From positions 1 to 60,030 of the forward strand of contig JACQWC010000130.1 in the NCBI GenBank assembly GCA_016209635.1: a stretch of DNA of 60,030 bases, in the 5' to 3' direction. A program made the translations under genes and the position numbers. The DNA comes from Candidatus Rokuibacteriota bacterium. GTDB taxonomy: Bacteria > Methylomirabilota > Methylomirabilia > Rokubacteriales > CSP1-6. The notes under the pieces are model-generated. The model did no database searches, was not told the origin of the DNA, and was given only the letters and a program-made list of their open reading frames with translations. The stretch's first letter is position 1. The number at the start of each line of letters is the position of its first letter. Positions 42,801 to 50,745 of the stretch are shown here, piece after piece.

Positions 42801-43683
42801 TGGTGCCCCCCATGTCGAAGGCGATGAGATTGGGCTCGTCCGTCTGGCGCGCGAGATAGCAGCAGGCGAGCACCCCGGCCGCCGGGCCCGACTCGACGAT
42901 GTGCACGGGCTGGCGCCGGGCAAGCTCGGCGGTGATCACCCCGCCGTTCGACTGCATCACCAGCAAGCGGCCCTCGTAGCCGACGGAGGCGAGCGCCTCG
43001 CGCAGCTTGTCCAGGTAGCGGTCGACGACCGGCATCAGGTACGCGTTGATGGCGGTCGTGCTCGTCCGCTCGAACTCCTGGATCTCAGCGAGCACCTCGT
43101 GCGACACGCACATCGTGAGCTCGGGACAAGCGGCCGCCGCCCACTCCTTGATCAGCCGCTCGTGGCTCGGGTTGGCGTAGGAGTTCAGGAGACAGACGGC
43201 GACACTTCCGATCCCGGCCGCCCGGAGCCGTGTGAGCGCCCGGACGACCTGGTCCCGGTCGGGCGCCTCCAAGGCCTCGCCCCGCGCCGACATCCGCTCG
43301 CCCACCTCGAGCCGCAAGCCGCGCGGGATCAACGGCCGCGGCTTCCGCCAGCCGAGGTCGTAGATGTCGGGGCCCCACCGGCACCGCCCGATCTCCAACA
43401 CGTCCCGGAACCCGCGCGTCGTCAGGAGCCCAACCGGCGGACCGCTACTCTCCATGACGGCATTGGTGGCCACGGTCGTGCCGTGGATGAAGCCGTCGAG
43501 GTCGGCGCCGTCGAGGCCCTCCTCGGCCAGGACCTCGCGCAGCCCGTCCTGCACCCCGCGGGAGTAATCGTCGGGGGTCGAGAGGATCTTCTTGCGGGCG
43601 ATGCTATTGTCCGCGCGAAGGACTAGCAGGTCGGTGAAGGTGCCACCGATGTCGACCCCGACGCGAAAGCGCCTGATGCCCAC
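39868..43683 (-). CDS. Fused hydantoinase/oxoprolinase HyuA-HyuB
   Basis: 1271 residues, one chain carrying both subunits. The HyuA part (about 1-700) has the ATPase motif VGVDIGGTFTDLLVL, FDMGGTTAKASLIE and the GGGS and GPGPACYG-like AAPGPACYGLGG region. The HyuB part (from about 718) begins DPITLELVKNSLSSITDEM and has MMNDPYSGGMHLPDM and GGMAIQRDVRF. The arrangement is that of 5-oxoprolinase and N-methylhydantoinase, which open a lactam or hydantoin ring with ATP. ATG 43683 is the start. The substrate is unknown. Confidence 0.9.
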   Translation of the reverse strand: MGIRRFRVGVDIGGTFTDLLVLRADNSIARKKILSTPDDYSRGVQDGLREVLAEEGLDGADLDGFIHGTTVATNAVMESSGPPVGLLTTRGFRDVLEIGRCRWGPDIYDLGWRKPRPLIPRGLRLEVGERMSARGEALEAPDRDQVVRALTRLRAAGIGSVAVCLLNSYANPSHERLIKEWAAAACPELTMCVSHEVLAEIQEFERTSTTAINAYLMPVVDRYLDKLREALASVGYEGRLLVMQSNGGVITAELARRQPVHIVESGPAAGVLACCYLARQTDEPNLIAFDMGGTTAKASLIEGNRPFQASEYHVGGGMNRAAGAAAGGGHVIRVPSIEIAEVGAGGGSVAWLDAGGALRVGPRSAGAAPGPACYGLGGTEPTVTDAYAILGYISPEAIAGGARQIFVDRAREAVAAMIARPSGLGVDEAAYGIYSVATSNMIRAVRAVTVERGREARDYALVAFGGAGPLHAAEIARAMGLRRVIVPVSPGLFSALGLLMADVQHVYSRTVLRTVREMDGADVGRLNHVFAEFEGQALTDLASEGFGSEQVALDRSVTMHYLGQSYELVVEAPRGTVDVTTLEQLATIFCAEHERVYGYREDVSRVQLVAARLRARGLTAKPSYAEIGRQTMTPGAGFGPGHIRNAYFGPAVGWRAAPVVTRGEIPADGLPGPAIVEELDTTVLVPVGCVARLDAFGNVVMVLPTGEDGDGPAADAARVDPITLELVKNSLSSITDEMCVTLARTARSLGVKDARDFSVALCNARGELVTGGVGLAVHLGAIPAAMEAVLAAFPGGLDPGDVVMMNDPYSGGMHLPDMFLFKPIHVAGELLGFAAVVAHMADIGGRVPGGNAADSTEIYQEGIRIPPLRLYARGELDRTWVTLLGANVRQSATVIGDLLAEVAACNTAQMQLVRLAGRLGPATLRRYMAELIEYGERMARAALRELRPGRYTFVDHMDDDGLGGAPVRIEVALEVGGDAITVDFAGTAPQVRGAINAPLSITRSAVFFVVKAIVGQEIPNNAGFQRVLTVVAPEGTVVHMAFPAACAARAVTAYRVTDALFGAFAQALPDRVPAAGDGGPAVISVGGEDELGVPFVFMEVISGAFGGRPAGDGLEGVASPIANTQNTSCELIEANFPLRVERYGFVPDTGGPGRHRGGMAIQRDVRFLGRRAVLQIRSDRSRLSPWGLAGGAPGAPSENRLSAGGRGGRWRRLPSKVVVDIAGGDMWSHRTAGGGGWGDPSTRDRAAIAQDLTDEKVSRRAAAWVYGLGRH

Positions 43684-43734
43684 GTCCTCGATTGGCTTCG
43701 GGAGACGTCGCTGCGTAAACGGTAGCGCCGCGCC

Positions 43735-44481
43735 TCAGGTGCGGAACGACGGATCGAGGCGATCCAGGCGCCGGAGCAGCCCGGGCCAGATCAGGCCTCC
43801 CCGGCTGCCGCGCGGGCTGGATGCGGCCATGACCTGGGCGTAGGCCGTCTCCATGATCTCCTTGGGCACCGGAATCAGTTCCCCGCCGCCCGATTGCGCG
43901 CGCACCTGGATCGCGCAGGACGTTTCCAGGTAATACATCGCGACGAACGCCTCGGCGACCGTCTCGCCCACGGTCAGCAGCCCGTGGTTGCGCAGGATCA
44001 GCGAGGTCTTGTCGCCGAGGTCCGCGACGAGACGCGGCTTCTCGTCGTCGCGCAGCGCCGGGCCTTCGAAGTCGTGGTAGCCCAGGCGCGCGAGCACGGA
44101 GATCGAATGCTGCGAGATGGGAAGCAATCCCGCCCGCTGCGTCGAGACGGCCACGCCGTTCAGGGTGTGGGTGTGGAGCACGCACTTGGCATCGTGCCGT
44201 GCGGCGTGGATGGCGCTATGAATCACGAAGCCGGCCGGGTTCACCGGGAACGGCGAGTCCTCGATCTTGTTGCCCTGAAGATCGATCTTGACCAGGCTGG
44301 AGGCCGTGATTTCGTCGAAGAACATGCCGTAAGGATTGATGAGGAACTGGTCCTCCGTGCCCGGCACCCGCGCCGTGATGTGCGTGAAGACGAGGTCCTC
44401 CCAGCCGTAGCGCGCCACGAGCCGATAACACGCGGCGAGATCCACCCGCACTGCCCATTCTTCTGGCGCGACCTTGTTCAT
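43735..44481 (-). CDS. Class II aldolase/adducin family protein
   Basis: 248 residues. Zinc-binding His pair in VLHTHTLNGVAV and a later His in LRNHGLLTVG, with FTHITARVPG and INPYGMFFDEIT earlier, identify the fuculose-phosphate-aldolase/adducin fold. Members cleave or epimerise sugar phosphates or decarboxylate; the substrate is unknown. ATG 44481 is the start. It lies 51 nt upstream of the HyuAB gene on the same strand. Confidence 0.85.
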   Translation of the reverse strand: MNKVAPEEWAVRVDLAACYRLVARYGWEDLVFTHITARVPGTEDQFLINPYGMFFDEITASSLVKIDLQGNKIEDSPFPVNPAGFVIHSAIHAARHDAKCVLHTHTLNGVAVSTQRAGLLPISQHSISVLARLGYHDFEGPALRDDEKPRLVADLGDKTSLILRNHGLLTVGETVAEAFVAMYYLETSCAIQVRAQSGGGELIPVPKEIMETAYAQVMAASSPRGSRGGLIWPGLLRRLDRLDPSFRT

Positions 44482-44758
44482 ACGGAGTCCCCTCTTAGCG
44501 GACCTTGTAACTCAGAACTCCAGCCGGGGCAATACCCGAGTTGTTGTACGGCCACTTCGACGAGCGCGACCCCTTCGACCCCGGCAGGAAGGAGCGGACG
44601 ATGCCCTATGATCTGGTGATCAAGCACGGCACGGTGATCGACGGCTCGGGCCTGCCCCGGTACCGGGCCGACGTCGGCGTGCGGCACGGAGCGTAGGCGG
44701 TCCATAGCCCCTTCTGCCGGAGCGGCACGTCGAGCCGTGAGCGCGCGGGCGGAGCCCC
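44482..44758. other. Spacer holding only remnants
   Basis: Apart from the D-aminoacylase fragment at 44601-44696, no gene is seen between the class II aldolase and the amidohydrolase remnant. The region looks like a deletion scar. Confidence 0.45.
44601..44696 (+). pseudogene. N-terminal fragment of a D-aminoacylase-type amidohydrolase
   Basis: 31 codons, PYDLVIKHGTVIDGSGLPRY and a few more, ending in TAG. This is the beginning of an N-acyl-D-amino-acid deacylase (GTxxDGSGxPxxxADVGxxxG). A GGAAGGAG ribosome-binding site is kept, but nothing of the TIM-barrel body follows. Confidence 0.7.
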
Positions 44759-45235
44759 TCAGGAGTGCCGGGACGCGGCCACGAGCATCGAGAACCTCGG
44801 TCCCGGCGCGAGGTGGCGCTCGAGGATCCCGCCGGCGAGGAAGCTGTAGAAGTGGAGCATCGTCTCGCCCACGGTCCCGAAGAGACCGACGACGGTGGCG
44901 CCGAGCTGGCGCGCGCGGTGCAGCTCCTCGATCGCCAGCCTGGGGTCACGGAGCGGCACGATCGCGGCCCACTTCAGGCGGTCGGGGCGCCGCGCGCCGG
45001 TCTTCCCCATCCACGTGTTGTAGCTGCGCATGAGCGCCGCCTCGAAGAGGATGTCCTCGCTCATCGGCTGGAGGAACACGGTGGGGAAGATCACCTGCAG
45101 GTCGATGCCGGCTCCGTCCATGTCCTGGAGCTGCGCGTCCACGTCCGTCATCGACTGGGAGCCGATGGAGAAGTGCTTCTCGCGCGCGAAGCGCATCCCC
45201 GTCGGCGTGCCATAGACGAGCGTGCCCCGTCCCAT
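44759..45235 (-). pseudogene. Amidohydrolase remnant with internal deletion
   Basis: About 158 codons resemble ACMSD-type amidohydrolases: MDGAGIDLQVIFPTVFLQPM, RSYNTWMGKTGARRPDRLKW, AAIVPLRDP and GTVGETMLH. The sequence then jumps to FYSFLAGGILERHLAPGPRF, which in intact relatives lies about 100 residues further on, so the metal-binding middle is lost. The N-terminal HxH motif is also absent. It ends at a TGA at 44759. Confidence 0.75.
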
Positions 45236-45293
45236 CGGCTTCGGGAAGACCGCGCCCTCGCGCGCGCCGGCCGGGAAGGTCCGCGGCGGCCGG

Positions 45294-46475
45294 CTAGCGC
45301 GAGATCGTGAGCCGTTCGGCGCCGTAATTGGTGGGATCGTGCCAGGGGCGGCCCTCGGCGAAGCGCGTCGACCTGAACGGCCCGAGATCAGCGGTCCGCG
45401 GGCGGCCGTGGACGATCCATTCGGCCAGGCACTTGCCGATGGCCGGCGAGGTCTTGAACGACGTCCCCGAGTCTCCGAGCATGGCGTAGAGGCCGCGGAC
45501 GGACGGGATCTCGTCGATGATGGGCCGGCCGTCCGGGCTCATCATGATCATTCCGGCCCAGCCGCCGCGCATCGTCGCCTCGCCAAACGCGGGGAAGCGC
45601 GTCGCGAGCGTCTTGCGGCACAGGGCGACGTACGCGGCGTCCACCCCCTCGTCGTAGGCGTCCGGGTCGGCATGTCCCGCGCCCAGCTCCACGCCGATCA
45701 GCGTCGCCGCCTCCCCCTCCGGGCGGAGCCACGAGTGGTGGACGGCGTCGATGACGGCCGGGTGGCGGAGGGTGAAGCCGTGGGGCCAGCGGAAGACCGC
45801 GACCTGGATGCGGTGCGGGCGCAGCCCGAAGTCGAGCCCGAGCGGCGCGAGGAGGCTCCCGGCCCACGCGCCGGGCGCCAGGACGACGACGGGCGCGTCG
45901 ACGCGCCCCCGGGCGGTCTCCACGCCCCCGACCCGTCCGCCCCGCGCGAGGACCCGCGTGACCTCGCAGCCCGTCTCGATCGCCACGCCCAGCCGCCGCG
46001 CCGCGTCGGCGAAGGCGAAGGTGGTCGCGTTCGGGTCCGCGAAGCCGGAGTCGGGTTCCCACGCGGCGCCGCCGACGTCGCCGAGGTCGCAGTCGGGGAG
46101 CAGCTCGGCCAGCTCGTTCTTCGAGACCACCCGCGTCTCGATGCCGATCCGCCGCTGCGTCTCGACGTTCTGGCTCAGCGCGTGCTCGTACCCGCGGGGG
46201 ACCAGCTGGACGAAGCCCACCGGCTCGAAGCCGCAGTCGCCGCCCACCACGGTGGCGAAGTCGCGGAAGGTCTTGAGGCTCTCGAAGGCGAGCCGGGACT
46301 CCGCCTCGTTGGTGTAGTGCATGCGGACGAGCGCCCCCGACTTGCCGGTGGCGCCCGCGCCGAGGTGGCGTCGCTCGAGCAGCCGAACGTTTCGGACGCC
46401 GAGGACGGCCAGGTGAAAGGCCACGCTCGCACCGTTGGCGCCTCCGCCCACGATCACGACGTCCGCGCTCGCCAC
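45294..46475 (-). CDS. FAD-dependent oxidoreductase (DAO family)
   Basis: 393 residues, D-amino-acid/sarcosine oxidase fold. The FAD motif is VVIVGGGANGASVAFHLA at the N-terminus, then RHLGAGATGKSGALVRMHY and a C-terminal GLYAMLGDSGTSFKTSPAIG that binds FAD. It probably oxidises an amine such as sarcosine, glycine or a D-amino acid. ATG 46475 is the start. A strong inverted repeat lies about 20 nt upstream. Confidence 0.87.
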   Translation of the reverse strand: MASADVVIVGGGANGASVAFHLAVLGVRNVRLLERRHLGAGATGKSGALVRMHYTNEAESRLAFESLKTFRDFATVVGGDCGFEPVGFVQLVPRGYEHALSQNVETQRRIGIETRVVSKNELAELLPDCDLGDVGGAAWEPDSGFADPNATTFAFADAARRLGVAIETGCEVTRVLARGGRVGGVETARGRVDAPVVVLAPGAWAGSLLAPLGLDFGLRPHRIQVAVFRWPHGFTLRHPAVIDAVHHSWLRPEGEAATLIGVELGAGHADPDAYDEGVDAAYVALCRKTLATRFPAFGEATMRGGWAGMIMMSPDGRPIIDEIPSVRGLYAMLGDSGTSFKTSPAIGKCLAEWIVHGRPRTADLGPFRSTRFAEGRPWHDPTNYGAERLTISR

Positions 46476-46496
46476 GTCCCGTCTCCTCTCCGAGCG

Positions 46497-46530
46497 GCTC
46501 GAGCCGTGCCGATTGTGGCACGGTTCGGGC
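46497..46530 (+). promoter_or_regulatory. 14-bp RNA hairpin in the divergent spacer before gspE
   Basis: Bases 46497-46510 pair with 46517-46530 around the loop GATTGT: 14 bp with two G-U wobbles when read as plus-strand RNA. On the minus strand these two positions would be mismatches, so the structure favours plus-strand RNA. It may be a leader hairpin of the GspE transcript or a protein-binding dyad. The core CCGTGCC...GGCACGG is a perfect 7-bp repeat. Confidence 0.45.
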
Positions 46531-46630
46531 GTGGCTCGCCAGGGTCGGGAGCGGACCGCCGCCGGGGCGGCGGCTCAACCCGCTGGTGGCCCACGGCCGC
46601 CGACCCCCGCCCGTCGTGGACGGGAGAGAG

Positions 46631-46680
46631 CCTGAAGATGGTCGAGGATTCTGCCGCCTGAAGATCGTGGAGGATTCTGC
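46631..46680. repeat. Tandem direct repeat upstream of gspE
   Basis: Two 24-bp copies (46631-46654 and 46657-46680) share CCTGAAGAT(G/C)GT(C/G)GAGGATTCTGC with two mismatches and a 26-bp period. A third partial CTGAAG starts at 46685. The repeat ends about 40 nt before the gspE start, in the 242-bp spacer that otherwise holds no gene. Confidence 0.7.
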
Positions 46681-46717
46681 TAGACTGAAGTACCGGGTCG
46701 AGCCCTGGAGGGATCGC

Positions 46718-49012
46718 TTGGCTCAAACAGACGCCGTCCACGCGCTGCAAGAACGCCTCGCATTCGAGCAGAAGCTCGTCCAGCTCGTCGATCGCATCCA
46801 CTCCGCGAAGAGCCTCGACGCCATCTTCACCGAGCTGCACGGCGAGATCCTCGCGCTCTTCGACGCGGACCGGATGACCCTCTACGCCGTCGACCACGAC
46901 AAGAAGGAGCTCTACTCGAGGTACCTCCAGCTCGACACGGTCCGGGAGATCCGCCTGCCCATCACCGAGAAGAGCATCACCGGCTCCGTCGCCACCTGGC
47001 GGCAGATCGTGAACATCGCCGACGCCTACGACAAGGCGGAGCTGGCCCGCATCTCGCCGAACCTCGGGTTCGACAGCTCGTGGGACCAGAAGACGGGGTT
47101 CAGGACCACCCAGGTGCTGGCCGTGCCGATCGTCCACGAGGGCAAGACGACGCTGGGCGTGCTCCAGCTCCTGAACAAGAAGCACGGCCCGCGGTTCACC
47201 AAGGAGGACGAGACCAGCGCCGCCCGCATCGCCAAGACCCTGGGCATCGCCTTCAACAACCAGGCGCAGCTCGGCCAGCGCCGCGGCGGCAAGTTCGATT
47301 ACCTCCTGACGCAGCAGCTCATCACCCAGGAGGAGCTGAACGCGGCGACCGGCGAGGCGCGGCGGCGACAGGTGGACCTCGAGGCGGTCCTGACGGAGCA
47401 GTACAAGATCCAGCGGGGCGACATCGGCGCCGCCCTCAGCCAGTTCTACAAGGTTCCCTTCGTCGAGTTCAGCGACAAGATCATCCCGCCTCCCGACCTC
47501 ATGAAGGAACTGAAGCTCGAGTTCCTCAAGCGGAACCTCTGGCTGCCCCTGAGGCGGGAGGACAAGGCCGTCACCGTCCTGATCGACAACCCCCAGGACC
47601 TCCAGAAGGTCGACAGCGTCAACCACCTGCTGTCGGGCTACAAGATCCAGCTCGCCGTCGGGCTCAAGAAGGACATCCTCCAGTACCTGGGCGTCGCGGG
47701 CGGCGAGCAGGCCGGCGGGTCGAAGGAGTCCATCTCCAACATCCTCGGCGAGCTCCAGGCCGAGGACGCGCCCGGGGCGAGCGACGACGCCTCGGGCTAC
47801 GACGTCGACGAGAACGACAGCAGCATCATCCGCCTGACGAACCAGATGATCATCGACGCGTACAAGGCGCGCGCGTCGGACATCCACGTCGAGCCCTACG
47901 GCCCCCAGAAGGACGTGCTCGTCCGGTTCCGCATCGACGGAAGCTGCCGGGAGTACCAGAAGGTTCCCGGCACCTTCCGCCGGGCGATGGCGGCGCGCCT
48001 CAAGATCATGGCGATGCTCGACATCGCCGAGCGGCGCAAGCCTCAGGACGGCAAGATCAAGTTCAGGATGCAGGACCGGGAGATCGAGCTCCGCGTGGCG
48101 ACCATCCCGACCGCGGGCGGCAACGAGGACGTGGTGATGCGCATCCTCGCGGCGAGCGAGCCGATCCCCATCGACAAGCTCGGGATGACGGAGCGCAACC
48201 TCGGGGAGATCAAGAAGATCGCCGAGAAGCCGTACGGGCTGATCCTGGTCGTCGGGCCGACCGGCTCGGGCAAGACCACCACGCTCCACTCGGTCCTCGG
48301 CTACATCAACAAGCCCGAGCGCAAGATCTGGACCGCGGAGGACCCCGTCGAGATCACGCAGTACGGCCTCCGGCAGGTGCAGGTCCAGCCCAAGATCGGC
48401 TTCACCTTCGCAGGAGCGATGCGCGCGTTCCTCCGCGCCGACCCGGACGTGATCATGGTCGGCGAGATGCGCGACGAGGAGACGGCGTCGACGGGCATCG
48501 AGGCCTCCCTGACCGGGCACCTCGTGTTCAGCACCCTCCACACGAACAGCGCCGTCGAGACCGTGATCCGTCTGCTTGACATGGGCCTCGACCCGTTCAA
48601 CTTCGCCGACGCGCTGCTGGGCGTCCTCGCGCAGCGCCTCGTCAAGCGGCTCTGCCCGGAGTGCAAGGAGGAGTACCACCCGGAGCGCGACGAGTACGAC
48701 GAGCTGGCAGCCGCGTGGGGCAAGGAGGACTTCGAGAAGCTCGAGATCACCTACGATGACGACTTCTCGCTCTACCGGGGCAAGGGCTGCGGCAACTGCA
48801 ACAACAGCGGCTACCGCGGCCGCGCCGGCATCCACGAGCTCCTCATCGCGACGGACGAGATCAAGCGGCTCATCCAGACGAAGGCCCGCGTGTCCGAGAT
48901 GCTCGTGCGCGCGAGGGTGGAGGGGATGACCACCCTCGTCCAGGACGGTATTCTCAAATCGTTGAGCGGCGTGACCGACTTCCGTCAGGTCAAGGCCGTC
49001 GCGATCAAGTAG
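46718..49012 (+). CDS. GspE/PilB-type secretion ATPase with N-terminal GAF domain
   Basis: 764 residues. A GAF domain (about 20-180: LFDADRMTLYAVD to AVPIVHEGKTTLGVLQLLNKK) precedes the GspE N-terminal domain (about 190-350) and the ATPase. Walker A is VVGPTGSGKTTTL, Asp box and Walker B lie in IWTAEDPVEI and VGEMRDEET, and the zinc tetracysteine is CPEC...CGNC. It should power type II secretion or type IV pilus assembly at the inner membrane. TTG 46718 is chosen because GGAGG (46707-46711) is 6 nt away. No pilin or other Gsp gene is adjacent. Confidence 0.88.
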   Translation: MAQTDAVHALQERLAFEQKLVQLVDRIHSAKSLDAIFTELHGEILALFDADRMTLYAVDHDKKELYSRYLQLDTVREIRLPITEKSITGSVATWRQIVNIADAYDKAELARISPNLGFDSSWDQKTGFRTTQVLAVPIVHEGKTTLGVLQLLNKKHGPRFTKEDETSAARIAKTLGIAFNNQAQLGQRRGGKFDYLLTQQLITQEELNAATGEARRRQVDLEAVLTEQYKIQRGDIGAALSQFYKVPFVEFSDKIIPPPDLMKELKLEFLKRNLWLPLRREDKAVTVLIDNPQDLQKVDSVNHLLSGYKIQLAVGLKKDILQYLGVAGGEQAGGSKESISNILGELQAEDAPGASDDASGYDVDENDSSIIRLTNQMIIDAYKARASDIHVEPYGPQKDVLVRFRIDGSCREYQKVPGTFRRAMAARLKIMAMLDIAERRKPQDGKIKFRMQDREIELRVATIPTAGGNEDVVMRILAASEPIPIDKLGMTERNLGEIKKIAEKPYGLILVVGPTGSGKTTTLHSVLGYINKPERKIWTAEDPVEITQYGLRQVQVQPKIGFTFAGAMRAFLRADPDVIMVGEMRDEETASTGIEASLTGHLVFSTLHTNSAVETVIRLLDMGLDPFNFADALLGVLAQRLVKRLCPECKEEYHPERDEYDELAAAWGKEDFEKLEITYDDDFSLYRGKGCGNCNNSGYRGRAGIHELLIATDEIKRLIQTKARVSEMLVRARVEGMTTLVQDGILKSLSGVTDFRQVKAVAIK

Positions 49013-50177
49013 CCGCGCCTTCTCCCTCGGACCGTAGCGCCACCCGCCGGAAGCTCGCGTACAGCAGGACATCGTAGACGATCTTCAGCGTGCCGCCGAG
49101 CGCGAACGGCGCAGACAGCGCGATCGCCTGCATCACCCACCCCGTCAGCGCGGGCGTCAGCGCCTGGGCGACCGTCCGCGCGAGGGTCGTCGTGGTCGCC
49201 GCCGCCTCTCGCTCGTGGTCGTCGACGACCGCCATGACGTAGGCCTGGCGCGTCGGGACGTCCATCTGGGACAGGAGGTGGCGGAGGAAGAGGAGCCCGA
49301 CCGCCGACCCCGCGGTCGGGGCCACCGCGATCGCGATCAGCACGACGTTCGACGCGAGGTGGGAGACGACCATCGTGTTCAGGAGCCCGAAGCGCCGGGC
49401 CAGGGGCGCGGCCAGCCCGAGCGATGCCGCCGTCAGGAGCTGCGAGACGAAGAAGACGAGGCCGAGCGCGTCGAGGCCGAGACCGTAGCGCGCGTGGAGG
49501 AAGTACGCCACGAGCGACTGTACAACGAATCCCCCCGCGAAGGAGTCCAGCGCGAAGAGCGCGGCCATGCGCCGGATGAGCGGCGCCGAGGGCAGCGTGC
49601 CGCCGGGCTTCCGGACGACCGCGGGCCCCCCCTTGAGGCGCAGATAGGCGAGAGACTGCACGCCCGCGCCGCCGAGGAACACGAGGAAGAGCGGGCCGTA
49701 GGCCGGGAGGACGCCGACGACGGCCGCACCGAACGCCGCGGCCCCGTAGCCCAGGAGGTTGTAGACGCTCAGGAAGGCGGTCCGGCGGGGGGCGGGGACC
49801 GCGCGGGCGATCAGGACCTGCTCGACCGTGAGGAACGGTCCCGTTTCGCCCGCGCCGACGGCGACGTTGCCGAGCATCGCCGCCGCGACCACGAGCCACG
49901 GGTTCGAGGAGCGAAGGAGGATCAGGGCGGCGACGCCCGACAGGGCCGCGAGGCCGAGGAGCGCAGCGCGCCCGCCGTACCGCTCGGCCGGACGCCGGAT
50001 GGCCCACGTCAAGGCGCCGCTTGCCGCGAGGGTGAGCGTCACGGCAACGCCCACCCCCACCGCGCTCATTCCGAGGGCGGCGAGGTACACGGGCAGGACG
50101 ATGCCGAGGAAGCCGTAGCAGAAGGTCCGCGCGGTCTTGGCGACGAAGACCGCGGCGACCTCACGGGGGAGCGCCAT
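49005..50177 (-). CDS. Major facilitator superfamily transporter
   Basis: 390 residues with about twelve hydrophobic segments. Typical features: YGFLGIVLPVYLAALGMSAV at TM1, a loop AIRRPAERYGGRA, and SQMDVPTRQAYVMAVVDDHE between later helices. The 3' end overlaps the convergent gspE end by 8 bp, and its ATG 50177 overlaps the upstream ChrB-domain gene by 17 bp. Pairing with a ChrB-domain protein suggests export of a toxic oxyanion, but no specific substrate motif is seen. Confidence 0.85.
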   Translation of the reverse strand: MALPREVAAVFVAKTARTFCYGFLGIVLPVYLAALGMSAVGVGVAVTLTLAASGALTWAIRRPAERYGGRAALLGLAALSGVAALILLRSSNPWLVVAAAMLGNVAVGAGETGPFLTVEQVLIARAVPAPRRTAFLSVYNLLGYGAAAFGAAVVGVLPAYGPLFLVFLGGAGVQSLAYLRLKGGPAVVRKPGGTLPSAPLIRRMAALFALDSFAGGFVVQSLVAYFLHARYGLGLDALGLVFFVSQLLTAASLGLAAPLARRFGLLNTMVVSHLASNVVLIAIAVAPTAGSAVGLLFLRHLLSQMDVPTRQAYVMAVVDDHEREAAATTTTLARTVAQALTPALTGWVMQAIALSAPFALGGTLKIVYDVLLYASFRRVALRSEGEGAAT

Positions 50178-50598
50178 GGACTCGCGCGCGGCAGTAGGCG
50201 TAGAGCGCGTCGTACACGTGGAACTGTCGCGTCATGTTGTCATGGTCGTCGCGGGCGATCGCGCGGAAGCCGGAGGCGACCGCGTAGAGTCCCCACGACT
50301 CGGGGGTCAGTTCGCGGGCCTCCGTGTCCGCCCCCCGGACGATCGGCGCCAGCACGCGGAGCGCGGGGTCGTCGAGCCGGTACTTGGCGAGGAACGCGTC
50401 GAACGAGCACAGCTCGCCGTGATGGCCCAGCTCGACCCCCGGCACGTCGAAGGGGATCGCGCGCTCCCCCTCCGCGACCTGCATCACCTCGTCCGCAGGC
50501 ACGAAGCGGAAGACCGGCTCGGGATCGATGAATCGAGCGATGAGCCAGGGGCAAGCGATCCGATCGACCCGGGCCTTCTCGCGCGTCACCCACCTCAT
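50161..50598 (-). CDS. ChrB-domain (chromate resistance-type) protein
   Basis: 145 residues. The sequence DRIACPWLIARFIDPEPVFRF followed by AIPFDVPGVELGHHGELCSFD is the C-terminal ChrB/chromate-resistance domain seen in chromate-sensing proteins. The N-terminal ChrB regulatory half is absent, so it is a stand-alone domain. ATG 50598 has a GGAGGG site. It is translationally coupled to the MFS gene. Binding of an oxyanion or a redox role is inferred. Confidence 0.82.
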   Translation of the reverse strand: MRWVTREKARVDRIACPWLIARFIDPEPVFRFVPADEVMQVAEGERAIPFDVPGVELGHHGELCSFDAFLAKYRLDDPALRVLAPIVRGADTEARELTPESWGLYAVASGFRAIARDDHDNMTRQFHVYDALYAYCRARVHGAPP

Positions 50599-50689
50599 CG
50601 CAGCCCTCCTCGTCTCGCCGCCGCTCGCGGCGGCGCACCGGTCAGTTCGGCGTACCACCCTACCTCAGACCGGCCGTAGAGCTCGGGGG

Positions 50690-50718
50690 TTGACAGTGGC
50701 TCAACTCGTGTTTAGTAT
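50690..50718 (+). promoter_or_regulatory. Near-consensus sigma-70 promoter
   Basis: TTGACA (50690-50695, perfect -35), 17-nt spacer, TAGTAT (50713-50718, 4 of 6 to TATAAT). The start site would be about 50725. It is the best promoter in the window and drives the 96-residue hypothetical gene. GGAGG (50732-50736) follows. Confidence 0.75.
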
Positions 50719-50745
50719 ATGGACGACTGACGGAGGTCAACGGCG

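Noticed and set aside
46517-46530. Sigma-54 promoter (TGGCACG) upstream of gspE
   Set aside because: The -24 element is present but the TTGC -12 element is missing at the required spacing; the bases are better explained by the hairpin.
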